Part shown: positions 43,234 to 51,942 of the stretch, one piece after another
Layout: the number at the start of each line of letters is the position of its first letter
Position numbering within the stretch: the stretch's first letter is position 1
NCBI GenBank assembly: GCA_032160165.1
Contig: JAVHWA010000112.1
Span: forward strand, 33,304 to 97,303
Length of the DNA stretch: 64,000 nucleotides
Direction: 5' to 3'
DNA from: QHXM01 sp032160165
Lineage (GTDB): Bacteria; Acidobacteriota; Blastocatellia; Pyrinomonadales; Pyrinomonadaceae
Position numbers and translations under genes: made by a program
The notes under the pieces: model-generated
The model's input: only the letters and a program-made list of their open reading frames with translations
Database searches by the model: none
What the model was told of the DNA's origin: nothing

Positions 43234-43323
43234 AGACGCAGAGGACGCGGAGGACGCAGAGGTAAGAGAGAATGTGTGATTCTTTCTCCTACTTATCTCT
43301 GCGTCCTCCGCGTCCTCGGCGTT
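43234..43323. repeat. 9-bp-unit hairpin (ACGCAGAGG-type)
   Basis: Left arm 43234-43262 (GACGCAGAGGACGCGGAGG), right arm 43296-43323 (CTCTGCGTCCTCCGCGTCC). Same unit as 9292-9416, more than 33 kb away. Confidence 0.85.
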
Positions 43324-43346
43324 TGATTTCCATAGCTGAATTACCC

Positions 43347-44045
43347 TCACGCTAGATCAAACAAGAGAATCTCAGCAGCGTCGCGGCCGGTCATTGTGAG
43401 CTTTGACTCCGCGCTGACGGCGGCGCCATCACCCTGGAAGAGATGATGTCCGTTGAGCTCAATCGCTCCGCGGGCGGCCTGGACCCAGGCGTGACGATTC
43501 GGCTCAAGATGGTGAACAACCTGTTGAGAGGGTGCGAGCAGCGTAGCGTAGACGCGTGCGTCCTGGCTGATCGTGACCGAACCTTCGTCTCCGTCAGGTG
43601 AGACTATCAAGCGCAGACGACCGCGCTTCTCCTCATCTTCGAAGCGCTTCTGTTGATAATCGGGCTTGATCCCCATCGTGTCAGGGATTATCCAGATCTG
43701 CAGCAGGTGTACGAACTCGGCCTTCGATCCGTTGTATTCGCTGTGGCGCACTCCGGTGCCGGCACTCATCTTCTGCACATCGCCGGGCCGAATTACCGAG
43801 CCAGTTCCCATGCTGTCTTTATGTTCGAGTGCGCCTTCCAGCACGTAAGTGATGATCTCCATATCGCTGTGGCCGTGAGTAGGAAACCCCTCACCCGGCT
43901 GGACTCGATCTTCGTTGATCACGCGCAGACTGCGAAAGCCCATAAACCGCGGATCGTGGTACCGGTCGAAGGAAAACGAGTGATAGGTATCCAACCAACC
44001 AAGGTCAAAATGCCCACGGTCTTTTGATTTGCGAAGCTTGATCAT
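43347..44045 (-). CDS. pirin family protein
   Basis: 232 aa bicupin of the YhhW/pirin type. N-terminal cupin: FDRYHDPRFMGFRSLRVINE, metal ligands in FPTHGHSDMEIITYVLEG (His57, His59) and GTGVRHSEYN (His and Glu), all kept. The C-terminal cupin is degenerate, as usual. Some relatives are quercetin dioxygenases, others have regulatory roles; nothing nearby decides. Upstream 44046-44425 contains two repeats and no gene. Confidence 0.92.
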   Translation of the reverse strand: MIKLRKSKDRGHFDLGWLDTYHSFSFDRYHDPRFMGFRSLRVINEDRVQPGEGFPTHGHSDMEIITYVLEGALEHKDSMGTGSVIRPGDVQKMSAGTGVRHSEYNGSKAEFVHLLQIWIIPDTMGIKPDYQQKRFEDEEKRGRLRLIVSPDGDEGSVTISQDARVYATLLAPSQQVVHHLEPNRHAWVQAARGAIELNGHHLFQGDGAAVSAESKLTMTGRDAAEILLFDLA

Positions 44046-44089
44046 CTGTTTACCATTCTTTCTCGGGAGGACGTCGCAGGGATCTCCCG

Positions 44090-44220
44090 GAGGATGAACA
44101 GGATGAACAGGATGAAAACGGCTGAGATGGCAACTAATTCGAGGGTCATACCCCTCAAGGGCGTCGTCCAGTCTCTTTGTTAATCCTGTCTATCTTGTCC
44201 ATCTTGTCCATCCTGTTCAA
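44090..44220. repeat. 9-bp-unit hairpin (GGATGAACA-type)
   Basis: Left arm 44090-44117 (GGATGAACAGGATGAACAGG), right arm 44182-44220 (CTTGTCCATCTTGTCCATCC). The same unit makes the hairpin at 53494-53590. Confidence 0.82.
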
Positions 44221-44294
44221 GCTATTCGTTACAATCGCCAAGCGTCATTGTCTCCACGGCGGGCACCGATTCGAAATCGCGTATCTCGCCTTCC

Positions 44295-44411
44295 GGGTCA
44301 GAACCGCCTGCGTTAGCGGGCGGGTTCTAGCGGGACTCTACAAAGAATTCGTCGCTGCAATAATGTTCGCACGGCAACCCAGCCGCTTACGCAGCTGGTT
44401 CTGACCCCGCG
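44295..44411. repeat. two-lobed palindromic element (GGGTCAGAACC outer stem)
   Basis: Outer arms GGGTCAGAACC and GGTTCTGACCC; inner lobes CCGCCTGCGTTAGCGGGCGG and CCAGCCGCTTACGCAGCTGG. The first lobe resembles the palindrome at 5887-5910. Confidence 0.7.
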
Positions 44412-44425
44412 GTAGACGCTCCAGC

Positions 44426-45478
44426 CTATAGATCTTCCCGCACCACTCCCTCAATCTCCATTATCAGGTCCGGTCCATAAGCCTTCGCCGCAGTCTGGAA
44501 GCCTGGCGAAACGTCTCCGCCCAGAACTCGACTAACGATCGCAAGCGAAGTCATGGCAGTCAGCTTGTAACCTTCCGGTCCTCGCAAGCGAGATACTGCA
44601 CGCCCGCCGGCATCGTCTTGCACTTCTCCCCAGACAAAGCTCTTACCTTTCTCGCGCTCGGTCTCGTCGGGACCCGCCGGCTGGTTACCTATTCGCTTCT
44701 TAAGGAACCGCTGAACCGGACCCGAGCCAAGCAGCCAGCCGAACGAACGGCTGAGTTTCATCATGCGACGAAGTTTAGCTGGAATCGCGGCGTAAACTTC
44801 GATGTTCGGAATCCCGGTGCTGTAGTAGGCCGATGCGACATCGCCCCATGGAATCGTGGTCGCCTGAACAGGCCCGCGACCATAATCGATCATGCGGGTC
44901 TTCCAGGCGGCCGGGACGCTGGTCAACTTTCCGTTGCGCCTGACCAACCCTCCGCGACTTATGTTTTCTACCATCGTGGTGGCGGTGCCGCGCGAGACGC
45001 GGCCCATCCCTTTAATGGCCAGCGCCAGTTTTGTGGCTGAAGGCAATCGGCGCTTCAGATGTGCGGCAAGGCAATCCGAAGGCACGACATCAAAGCCGAC
45101 GCAAGGGAGCAGCATCACCCCCGCTTCTTTTGCTTTAGCATCACGAGCGGCGAGGGACTCGATTACCGTCGCCTCTCCGGTTATGTCCAGATAGTGGGTG
45201 CCTGTTCTGAGACATCCGTCCGCCATAGGCTTCGATGTCCGAGAGAACGGTCCGGCGCAGTGAAGAACGACTGTGACTTCATTCAAGGCTGCATCCATCG
45301 CGGCGGCATCGTCCAGCGCAAAGATGCGGTAATCGAGATTGAGCTCGCGCGCCAGTCGTTCAACTTCAAATGCGTCGCGGCCGGCGATGATGGGGCGAAG
45401 CCCGCGCTCGCTCGCCATGTGAGCGATCAGGTTGCCGGTGTACCCGTTCGCACCGTAGAGAAGGAAGTTTGGAGACAT
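44426..45478 (-). CDS. saccharopine dehydrogenase-like NAD(P)-binding reductase
   Basis: 350 aa from ATG 45478 (an upstream open stretch is not conserved). Rossmann motif LLYGANGYTGNLIAHMA at the N-terminus, then AGRDAFEVERLARELN, VVLHCAGPFSRTS, YLDITGEA and LPCVGFDVVPSD. This set is that of trans-acting enoyl-reductase/saccharopine-dehydrogenase-like proteins, used in lipid or polyketide reduction rather than lysine synthesis. No polyketide synthase is near. The substrate is unknown. Divergent from the sugar-transport operon. Confidence 0.85.
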   Translation of the reverse strand: MSPNFLLYGANGYTGNLIAHMASERGLRPIIAGRDAFEVERLARELNLDYRIFALDDAAAMDAALNEVTVVLHCAGPFSRTSKPMADGCLRTGTHYLDITGEATVIESLAARDAKAKEAGVMLLPCVGFDVVPSDCLAAHLKRRLPSATKLALAIKGMGRVSRGTATTMVENISRGGLVRRNGKLTSVPAAWKTRMIDYGRGPVQATTIPWGDVASAYYSTGIPNIEVYAAIPAKLRRMMKLSRSFGWLLGSGPVQRFLKKRIGNQPAGPDETEREKGKSFVWGEVQDDAGGRAVSRLRGPEGYKLTAMTSLAIVSRVLGGDVSPGFQTAAKAYGPDLIMEIEGVVREDL

Positions 45479-45527
45479 GATGGCCGTGAATTGTAACGTC
45501 ATTCTGTGATCGAGTACCACTCGCTTT

Positions 45528-45581
45528 GGACTGCGCTGACTAGTCAGCCCTTTCGAAAGCGGCGACCAGTCGCCGCACTCC
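45528..45581. repeat. two-lobed palindromic element (GGA(C/G)TGC outer stem)
   Basis: Outer GGACTGC and GCACTCC; lobes GCTGACTAGTCAGC and GCGGCGACCAGTCGCCGC, both near-perfect palindromes. The same outer stem recurs at 52923-52951. Confidence 0.7.
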
Positions 45582-45698
45582 ACTTTAAATGCCCCTTCCC
45601 GGCCTGAGAGCTGATTCAGGTTCGTGTTTATGCCAGGCCTTCTTTTTGCTATTCTTCCTCCCGTCTTAACGTACAACACTTAGCCAACGAGGCCCCGC

Positions 45699-47006
45699 AT
45701 GCAGACCAAGGGCTACCCCCTCTCGAATCTTTCAATCCTCTTCCTGGCACTCACGCTCTTCATATTTGCCTTCTCCGCATGTCAGCGCGGCGGAGGGGGC
45801 GCGAAACAACTCACACTGGCGGTGAATTCCGGCGTAGAGGGCGATGCGCTCAAACAGGCGGCGCGGGATTATGAAACTCAGACCGGCGTCCATATCAACA
45901 TTGCGGAGTTTCCCTACGCTAACCTTTTCGAGAAGGAGCTGATCGATCTCAATGCGCGAACCGGCGCGTACGATCTGATAATGCTGGACGATCCGTGGTT
46001 TCCGAAGTTTGCCACCAAACAGTCCCTGACTGATCTTACGCCGCTCTATTCGAAGCGCGGACAAACCGGACCCGATGATGATTTCGTGGCCTCATCGATC
46101 GCGCTCTGCCGTCATCCCTATCAGACGGGCGCGCTCTACGCCTTGCCCTATGTCGGCAACTCGCAACTGTTTTTCTATCGTAAAGACATTTTCACAAAGT
46201 ATGACTTGAAGGAACCTGCCACGTGGGACGACGTTCTGGCAGCCGCCAAAATCATCAACCAGCGCGCGACCGCTGATGCGCCCGATGGCTCGCGCATGCA
46301 CGGCTATGTTATGCGGGCCGCGCAGGGTAACGCCGTGGTTGCGGATTTTATGCCTATCTTCTGGGCGTTTGGTGCGGAGATGTTGGATGCTGAAGGTAAG
46401 CCAACGGTCAACAGCCCGGAAGGAATCAGTGCCCTAAAGTTCATGCTTGAGCTCGGCCGTTATTCTCCGCCAGGGTATGCGAGCTTCAACGCAGACGAGG
46501 TGTCCGCGCATCTGCTTCAGGGCACCGCTGCGATGTCCATTAACTGGCCCGCATGGATCAGCGCTTTCAGCGATCCTTCAAGATCAAAGGTCATCGACAA
46601 GATGGAGTTTACAACCATGCCGGGCGGAGGGAAGCCCGGACGCGCGGAGATTGGCAATTGGCTAATAGCGATCCCGCGCGACGCCAGGAACGCCGAGGCC
46701 GCTTTCGATTTCCTGGTCTGGGCCACCAGCACCGAGCAGCTAAAGCGCTCGGCATTACGTGGCAATCCCCCGACGCGCAAGTCGGTTTTTACTGATCCCG
46801 AGCTGTTGGCAAAATTTCCCGCGTACCCGGCGCAATTACGTTCACTGGAAAACTCTCGCCCTCGTCCAAGGACGCCGTTATGGAATGAATTGGAAAACGC
46901 CTTCGGCATCTTCCTTTCGAGGGCCAACAGTGGCGAGCTGTCTGCCGAAGATGCGATGAATCAAGCCAACGCCAGGCTTGCTGAGATCATAGAGCGGTCG
47001 AAATAG
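45699..47006 (+). CDS. carbohydrate ABC transporter substrate-binding lipoprotein
   Basis: Extracytoplasmic receptor of a CUT1-type importer. 435 aa; lipobox FSAC (Cys28), then family-1 solute-binding sequence: DYETQTGVHINIAEFPYANL, YDLIMLDDPWFPKF, LYALPYVGNSQLFFYRKDIF, and GGGKPGRAEIGNWLIAIP near the ligand cleft. The two permeases follow after one small gene, the ATPase after both. Ligand probably a mono- or oligosaccharide or polyol. Confidence 0.93.
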   Translation: MQTKGYPLSNLSILFLALTLFIFAFSACQRGGGGAKQLTLAVNSGVEGDALKQAARDYETQTGVHINIAEFPYANLFEKELIDLNARTGAYDLIMLDDPWFPKFATKQSLTDLTPLYSKRGQTGPDDDFVASSIALCRHPYQTGALYALPYVGNSQLFFYRKDIFTKYDLKEPATWDDVLAAAKIINQRATADAPDGSRMHGYVMRAAQGNAVVADFMPIFWAFGAEMLDAEGKPTVNSPEGISALKFMLELGRYSPPGYASFNADEVSAHLLQGTAAMSINWPAWISAFSDPSRSKVIDKMEFTTMPGGGKPGRAEIGNWLIAIPRDARNAEAAFDFLVWATSTEQLKRSALRGNPPTRKSVFTDPELLAKFPAYPAQLRSLENSRPRPRTPLWNELENAFGIFLSRANSGELSAEDAMNQANARLAEIIERSK

Positions 47007-47067
47007 CGCAAAGACCAGGCGCGGCATATTCAATCTCAAAAGGTGGTAATCAGTGAAAAGGAAACTC

Positions 47068-47589
47068 ATGAAAAGCTTAGTCGCGATGGCGTTATTGCTC
47101 TGCGCCGGCCCCCTGTTGGCCAGCGGCGGCGGCGCAGCAGATTTGCATTTGCAGATTACGATGACCAGGGGAGAACGGAGCAAGGACAGTAACTCGTCAA
47201 CCACCACGCTGACTATTTCCGGTGGGAAGCTGGTCTACAAGACGACATTCGGCGGAAGGAATAGCGGTCGCGCCGTGGCCCCGAAAGAGTTTGCTCTAAC
47301 ATCCCAGGATCTCAAAACAATCATCAAGTTGATAATGGACAGGAAGCTGCTTCGGACCGCTTCCATCGAGCGAGAACGAGACGTGTCCGGCATCTATCGT
47401 TATTTTGAGCTCTCGATAAACGCAGTGGTTGATGGAAGCGAAGGGCTCATCAACATCAAGGCTTCGAGAAAAGCCACCGATCTGAAGGACGACGAGCTCT
47501 ACAAAGATTCGATCGCTCTGATCGATCAGATTTACAAAATCCTGCACCGGTTTGATGAGGATGTAGACTACGAGCCGTTGATTCCTTAG
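47068..47589 (+). CDS. exported hypothetical protein
   Basis: 173 aa, not recognised. ATG 47068 (AAGGA just upstream) gives a signal peptide (MKSLVAMALLLCAGPLLASG); an in-frame GTG at 47053 is an alternative. The mature part alternates beta strands (LHLQITMTRG, TTLTISGGKLVYKTTFGG) with a helical C-terminus and has no cysteine. Between the binding-protein and permease genes on the same strand, so possibly part of the transport operon, although repeats separate it from the permeases. Confidence 0.7.
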   Translation: MKSLVAMALLLCAGPLLASGGGAADLHLQITMTRGERSKDSNSSTTTLTISGGKLVYKTTFGGRNSGRAVAPKEFALTSQDLKTIIKLIMDRKLLRTASIERERDVSGIYRYFELSINAVVDGSEGLINIKASRKATDLKDDELYKDSIALIDQIYKILHRFDEDVDYEPLIP

Positions 47590-47597
47590 CCAATACA

Positions 47598-47757
47598 GGT
47601 GTTCAGAGTTGATACAGGTATTCAGAGTTCAAGCTTTAGCTTGCTGCGTCATGCAATCCACAACCTAAAGGTTGAACTCTAAACGTCTGTTCGCCACCCG
47701 CGTTGCGTATACAACAAGCAACCTAAAGGTTGAACTCTCAACGCTTCTTCGCCACCG
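47598..47757. repeat. tandem copies of the AGAGTTC palindromic element
   Basis: CAGAGTTCAAGCTTTAGCTTGC (positions 47623-47644) faces two copies of CAACCTAAAGGTTGAACTCT. Lobes AAGCTTTAGCTT and AACCTAAAGGTT differ from those at 7.2 kb while staying palindromic. Confidence 0.72.
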
Positions 47758-47776
47758 GCGTTGATCTCAGCGACCA

Positions 47777-48658
47777 ATGAAACGGATTCTCTCGGCACGA
47801 AACGATCGCGCTCTTCCCTTCCTGCTCATCGCGCCGACATTGGCCGTGCTGGTCGCGCTTTCGATCTATCCTCTCGTCTATGCGATCAAGGTGAGTTTCC
47901 AAACAGACACCAGCTCGGGCGTGCAGTGGACCTTTCAGAATTTCTCTCGCCTTGTCTCCGACCAGTTTTTCCTAAGCGCGCTCGGGCATACTCTGGTTTA
48001 CGCAATCATCGCCTTGACCTTTGAGTTCCTCATCGGGCTGGGACTCGCCATCCTCCTCAATCGCCAAATGCGCGGTCGAAGTTTCTTTCGCGCGACACTG
48101 TTGATACCCATGATGTTGCCGCCGGTAGTTGTGGGAGTCGTTTGGCGACTGATGCTGAACCCAAATTTCGGGGCCATCAATGGAACCCTGAAAGGTTTCG
48201 GCGCCAATACCGAATCGCTCACGTGGACTGCATCTCCCACGTTGGCTTTCGCCTCGATCATAGCCGTCGATATCTGGCAATGGACCCCGTTCATGTTCCT
48301 GATCCTGCTTGCCGGGCTTCAAGCGATCCCGGATGAGCCATACGAGGCCGCGTTGATCGACGGTTCGACGGCGTGGCAGACTTTCCGCAACATTACGCTT
48401 CCGCTGCTTAAGCCTGCGATCCTGATTGCGCTCCTCTTGAGGACCATGGACCTTCTGCGGGTTTTCGACCAGATCTTTATCCTCACCGAAGGCGGGCCTG
48501 GGTCTGCCACCGAAACAATCAGCCTCTACATCTATCGGACCGCGTTTCGATTCTCGGATTTCGGTTACGCTGCGGCGATGTCGTTTGTCCTTCTGCTTCT
48601 GACCAACACCATCAGTCTGGTTTACATACGTCTTCTGGGAAAACAGGAGGCGGGATGA
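47777..48658 (+). CDS. sugar ABC transporter permease (MalF/UgpA type)
   Basis: 293 aa inner membrane protein with about six spans. The cytoplasmic EAA loop is DEPYEAALIDGSTAWQTFRN followed by ITLPLLKPAI, which contacts the ATPase. N-terminal LPFLLIAPTLAVLVALSIYPLVYA and the late segment DQIFILTEGGPGSATETIS are typical for this family. It overlaps the next permease by four bases. No Shine-Dalgarno is visible; repeats fill the leader. Confidence 0.94.
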   Translation: MKRILSARNDRALPFLLIAPTLAVLVALSIYPLVYAIKVSFQTDTSSGVQWTFQNFSRLVSDQFFLSALGHTLVYAIIALTFEFLIGLGLAILLNRQMRGRSFFRATLLIPMMLPPVVVGVVWRLMLNPNFGAINGTLKGFGANTESLTWTASPTLAFASIIAVDIWQWTPFMFLILLAGLQAIPDEPYEAALIDGSTAWQTFRNITLPLLKPAILIALLLRTMDLLRVFDQIFILTEGGPGSATETISLYIYRTAFRFSDFGYAAAMSFVLLLLTNTISLVYIRLLGKQEAG

Positions 48659-49506
48659 GGCAGAATTCACGTGGAACAGCGGTCGGAAGACGGATGGCAA
48701 TGTACGGACTGGTTGCGATTGCGGTCTTCGCGGCAGTGCTGCCGGTCTATTGGATGCTGACTATCTCGTTGAAGAGCGAGGTCGATCAGTTCGCTGTCCC
48801 GCCGAAATGGCTAATCTTTCGACCGACGCTCGCTCACTATCAGGATGCGTTCGTTGAACGCTCGTTCGGCAAGTATCTTCTGACAAGCGTATTCGTTGCG
48901 GTGCTGTCGACTGTGTGCGCCATAGTGTTGGGCACGCTCGCTGCATACGCGCTTTCGAGATTTCGCCTTCGCCACAAGCTCAACACACGACTCTCGCTCT
49001 GGATTCTGTCGACGCGCATGTTTCCGCCGATCGTCACAGCCGTCCCCCTCTTCCTGATGATGCGCGATGTGCGGCTGCTCGACACGGTGGCCTCGCTTGT
49101 CATCGTTTACACGGCGTTCAATCTTCCCTTCGTGGTCTGGATGATGCGTGGGTTCTTTAACGAAATCCCACGCGATCTGGAAGACGCTGCCAGAGTCGAC
49201 GGAGACTCGCGCCTGGGAGCATTGCGGCGAGTGCTGCTTCCGTTGGTAGCTCCCGGACTGGCGGCGACTGCGGTGTTCTGTCTCATCATCTCCTGGAACG
49301 AATTTCTCTTCGCGCTCACGCTTACGCAGACCGACTCTGCCATGACGTTGCCTGTCGGCATCGCGGGGCGGGTTACACAATACGAGATCAAATGGGGAGT
49401 GATGAGCGCCGCTGGTGTGGTGGCGATGCTTCCGATACTTGTTTTTGCTTTGGCCGTGCAAAGATACCTGGTGCGGGGTTTGTCGTTAGGGGCGGTGAAG
49501 GGATGA
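48655..49506 (+). CDS. sugar ABC transporter permease (MalG/UgpE type)
   Basis: 283 aa, about six membrane spans. EAA loop IPRDLEDAARVDGDSRLGAL then RRVLLPLVAPGL; N-terminal VLPVYWMLTISLKSEVD and the C-terminal SWNEFLFALTLTQTDSAMTLP are family hallmarks. Starts in the last codons of the preceding permease (ATGA overlap), so the two subunits are made together. The ATPase gene follows after a 230-base gap filled by a heptameric hairpin. Confidence 0.94.
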   Translation: MRQNSRGTAVGRRMAMYGLVAIAVFAAVLPVYWMLTISLKSEVDQFAVPPKWLIFRPTLAHYQDAFVERSFGKYLLTSVFVAVLSTVCAIVLGTLAAYALSRFRLRHKLNTRLSLWILSTRMFPPIVTAVPLFLMMRDVRLLDTVASLVIVYTAFNLPFVVWMMRGFFNEIPRDLEDAARVDGDSRLGALRRVLLPLVAPGLAATAVFCLIISWNEFLFALTLTQTDSAMTLPVGIAGRVTQYEIKWGVMSAAGVVAMLPILVFALAVQRYLVRGLSLGAVKG

Positions 49507-49520
49507 CCGCGGCTTTCGCA

Positions 49521-49662
49521 GACTGTCCAAAGTCCAAGGTCCAAGGTCCGTCCCGGACCCTGCCGCGCCGATATCAATCCTCAGGCTTCGGTATCGAACA
49601 TGGAACCCTGAATCGTTGAACGCATTCTTACCTTGGACTTTGGACCTTGGACTTTAGACTGT
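49521..49662. repeat. heptameric hairpin (GTCCAAG-type)
   Basis: Left arm 49521-49558 (GACTGTCCAAAGTCCAAGG), right arm 49629-49662 (CCTTGGACTTTGGACCTTGG), mirrored including the outer GACTGTC/GACAGTC-like ends. Same unit as 10606-10733 and 50821-50990. Confidence 0.85.
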
Positions 49663-49736
49663 CTTCACGCGGGGGCGCGCTCGCTTCGCTCGCCTTGCCC
49701 CCTTCCCGACCTGAGAGATGATTTCCAGTAAATATA

Positions 49737-50807
49737 ATGAATGTCAGCTTCCAAAACGTAACCAAGATCTTCGGGTCGGCTGCTGTAGTCGACGACCTGA
49801 ACCTCTCCACCGAAGACGGAGAGTTCGTCGTTCTCCTGGGTCCGTCGGGGTGCGGCAAGACGACGACCTTGCGGATGCTTGCCGGATTGGAAGAGGTCAC
49901 ATCGGGCGACATTTTCATCGGAGCCGAACGCGTAAACGACATTCCAACGCAACTTCGCGACATCGCGATGGTTTTCCAGAGTTATGCGCTTTACCCTCAC
50001 ATGACAATCGCCGGGAACATTGCTTACCCGCTTCGCGTCAGAAAGCTCGCGACCGGCGAGATATCGCTGCGAGTCAAACGTGTGGCGGCGATGCTTGAGA
50101 TCGATCAACTGCTCTCGCGCCGTCCCAGAGACCTTTCGGGTGGCGAGCGACAACGCGTGGCCCTTGCCCGAGCGATCGTGCGTGAACCACGGGTTTATCT
50201 AATGGACGAGCCGTTATCAAACCTCGACGCTAAGCTTCGCGTACAGATGCGCGGCGAGCTGAAACGATTGCAGCACGAACTGGGCACCACCACCGTTTAC
50301 GTCACGCATGACCAGTCGGAAGCGATGACTCTGGCGCATCGAGTCGCCGTTATGCGCGGAGGTCGATTGCAGCAGTTTGATACTCCTATGGAGATCTACA
50401 ATCGGCCCGCCAATCGCTTCGTGGCCGAGTTCGTGGGAAGCCCGAGTATGAACTTTGTAGAGGGGAAGATAGATCTGGGCGCCCGAGTCTTCAGCGGAGC
50501 GGAGGTGGTTATTTCGCTTTCCTCAACCCAGCTCGATCGACTGATGGAGTATGAGCGCGCCACCATTGGCATACGTCCTGAGCATGTTAACGTTTCGACC
50601 ATAGAGCGCGAAGGCTATTGGCGTGCGAGCGTTTACGTAACCGAGCTGATGGGAAACGAGACTTTTGTATTCATCGAACTCCGCGGCGGCGAGAAGATCA
50701 TTGCCCGTGCCCCGGCAGACTTTCGTGCTGACTTTGAGACACCGGTCTGGGTCAACTTTGAATCGGAAAAAGCGGTCTTCTTTAGCGAATCAGGAGCGCT
50801 GATTTGA
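49737..50807 (+). CDS. sugar ABC transporter ATP-binding protein (MalK/UgpC type)
   Basis: 356 aa. ABC core: Walker A GPSGCGKTT (35-43), MVFQSYALYPHMTI (Q-loop), LSGGERQRVALARAI, Walker B VYLMDEPLSNLDAK and switch His in YVTHDQSEAMTL. A C-terminal OB-type (TOBE) domain starts at about 235. It should energise the two permeases upstream. Start ATG 49737 lacks an obvious Shine-Dalgarno. Confidence 0.95.
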   Translation: MNVSFQNVTKIFGSAAVVDDLNLSTEDGEFVVLLGPSGCGKTTTLRMLAGLEEVTSGDIFIGAERVNDIPTQLRDIAMVFQSYALYPHMTIAGNIAYPLRVRKLATGEISLRVKRVAAMLEIDQLLSRRPRDLSGGERQRVALARAIVREPRVYLMDEPLSNLDAKLRVQMRGELKRLQHELGTTTVYVTHDQSEAMTLAHRVAVMRGGRLQQFDTPMEIYNRPANRFVAEFVGSPSMNFVEGKIDLGARVFSGAEVVISLSSTQLDRLMEYERATIGIRPEHVNVSTIEREGYWRASVYVTELMGNETFVFIELRGGEKIIARAPADFRADFETPVWVNFESEKAVFFSESGALI

Positions 50808-50820
50808 GACAGGCCCGAAC

Positions 50821-50990
50821 GGGTCCAATGTCCAAGGTCGCAACCGTCCAATGTCCAAGGTCCAAAGTCAGTTTCACGTTTGAGCGATTAGGCTTGAGAT
50901 CGCAGGTTCGGGGATTCGTGTGAGTGACTAACTTGAAACTTGAGACTTGAAACCTGAAACCGACTTTGGACCTTGGACTTTGGACTTCCC
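50821..50990. repeat. nested heptameric hairpin (GTCCAAG outside, TTGAAAC inside)
   Basis: Left arm 50821-50870 (GTCCAATGTCCAAGG units), right arm 50963-50990 (ACTTTGGACCTTGGACTTTG); before the right arm sits a second unit type, CTTGAAACTTGAGACTTGAA (50931-50950 region). Confidence 0.8.
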
Positions 50991-51015
50991 CCGACGATGC
51001 TACAATGCGAACGCG

Positions 51016-51876
51016 ATGAAACTAGCACTCAATGGCGCGACCACAATGAAGGCAAGCCTCGCCGAAGACATACGTGCGGCCAGTGCCGCGGGCTTTGATT
51101 GCCTGGAGATCTGGGCATCGAAGCTGAGAACGTTCTTGACAGCTAACACCCTCCAGGACTTGAAGCGCCTGCTTGGCGAACATGGAATCGAACCCTACAG
51201 CATCAATTCCATCGAACGTATTACTTTTAGAGACGAACCCACTCGAGACAGTTTGTTAGCGGAATGCGAGGAGCTATGTGAGATCGCATCGACCATCAAC
51301 TGCCCCTATATCGTGGTTGTGCCGGGTCCTCTGCCCAGCGACAAGACGTGGGCCGATGTGCTTACCGAGTCGGTGAGTGTATTGAACGAGCTGGGCCAAA
51401 TCGCTGACCGCTACAAGGTTGGCTTGGCGTTCGAATTCCTGGGTCAAACGGATTGCAGCGTGCAGACTCTTGAACAGGCTTCGAAGATCGTGGAGAGGGT
51501 GGCGCGTGAAAACGTGGGTCTGGTAATCGATAGTTTTCACTTTTACGCAGGGGGCTCCCGGTTCGAATCCATTGATGCGCTTGATCCGCAAAAGCTATTT
51601 ATTTTTCATATCAACGACGCTGAAGATTTGCCGCGCGAGCAGCTCGAAGACCGTTACAGGCTTCTGCCCGGACTCGGCATCCTGCCGCTGGAAGAAATAA
51701 TCACCCGGTTACTGGCAATCGGCTACGATCGCGTGACCAGTGTAGAGATCTTTCGTCCTGAATACTGGAAACGTGATCCAGTCGAATTAGCGAGAGCCGC
51801 GCACGAAGCTGTGGTTAGAGTTCTGCGGATCAACCGATTGACCAAAGAGGATACAGCGGTCGCAGAGAGATTTTAA
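51016..51876 (+). CDS. sugar phosphate isomerase/epimerase (xylose isomerase-like TIM barrel)
   Basis: 286 aa from ATG 51016; the frame opens 23 codons earlier but that part is repeat DNA. TIM-barrel AP-endonuclease-2-like sequence: AAGFDCLEIWASKLR, PYIVVVPGPLPSDK, LAFEFLGQTDCSVQT (metal Glu), VGLVIDSFHFY (Asp/His), IFHINDAEDLPRE, and VTSVEIFRPEYW (final Glu). All metal-type ligands are present. With the adjacent Gfo/Idh dehydrogenase it probably processes the imported sugar or polyol, in the manner of inositol or 3-keto-sugar pathways. Confidence 0.88.
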   Translation: MKLALNGATTMKASLAEDIRAASAAGFDCLEIWASKLRTFLTANTLQDLKRLLGEHGIEPYSINSIERITFRDEPTRDSLLAECEELCEIASTINCPYIVVVPGPLPSDKTWADVLTESVSVLNELGQIADRYKVGLAFEFLGQTDCSVQTLEQASKIVERVARENVGLVIDSFHFYAGGSRFESIDALDPQKLFIFHINDAEDLPREQLEDRYRLLPGLGILPLEEIITRLLAIGYDRVTSVEIFRPEYWKRDPVELARAAHEAVVRVLRINRLTKEDTAVAERF

Positions 51877-51942
51877 GATATTTCTAATCCCCTCTCCCAG
51901 CTCTGTGTCTTCCGTGGTTAATATCTGGACGTAGCTTACGGT

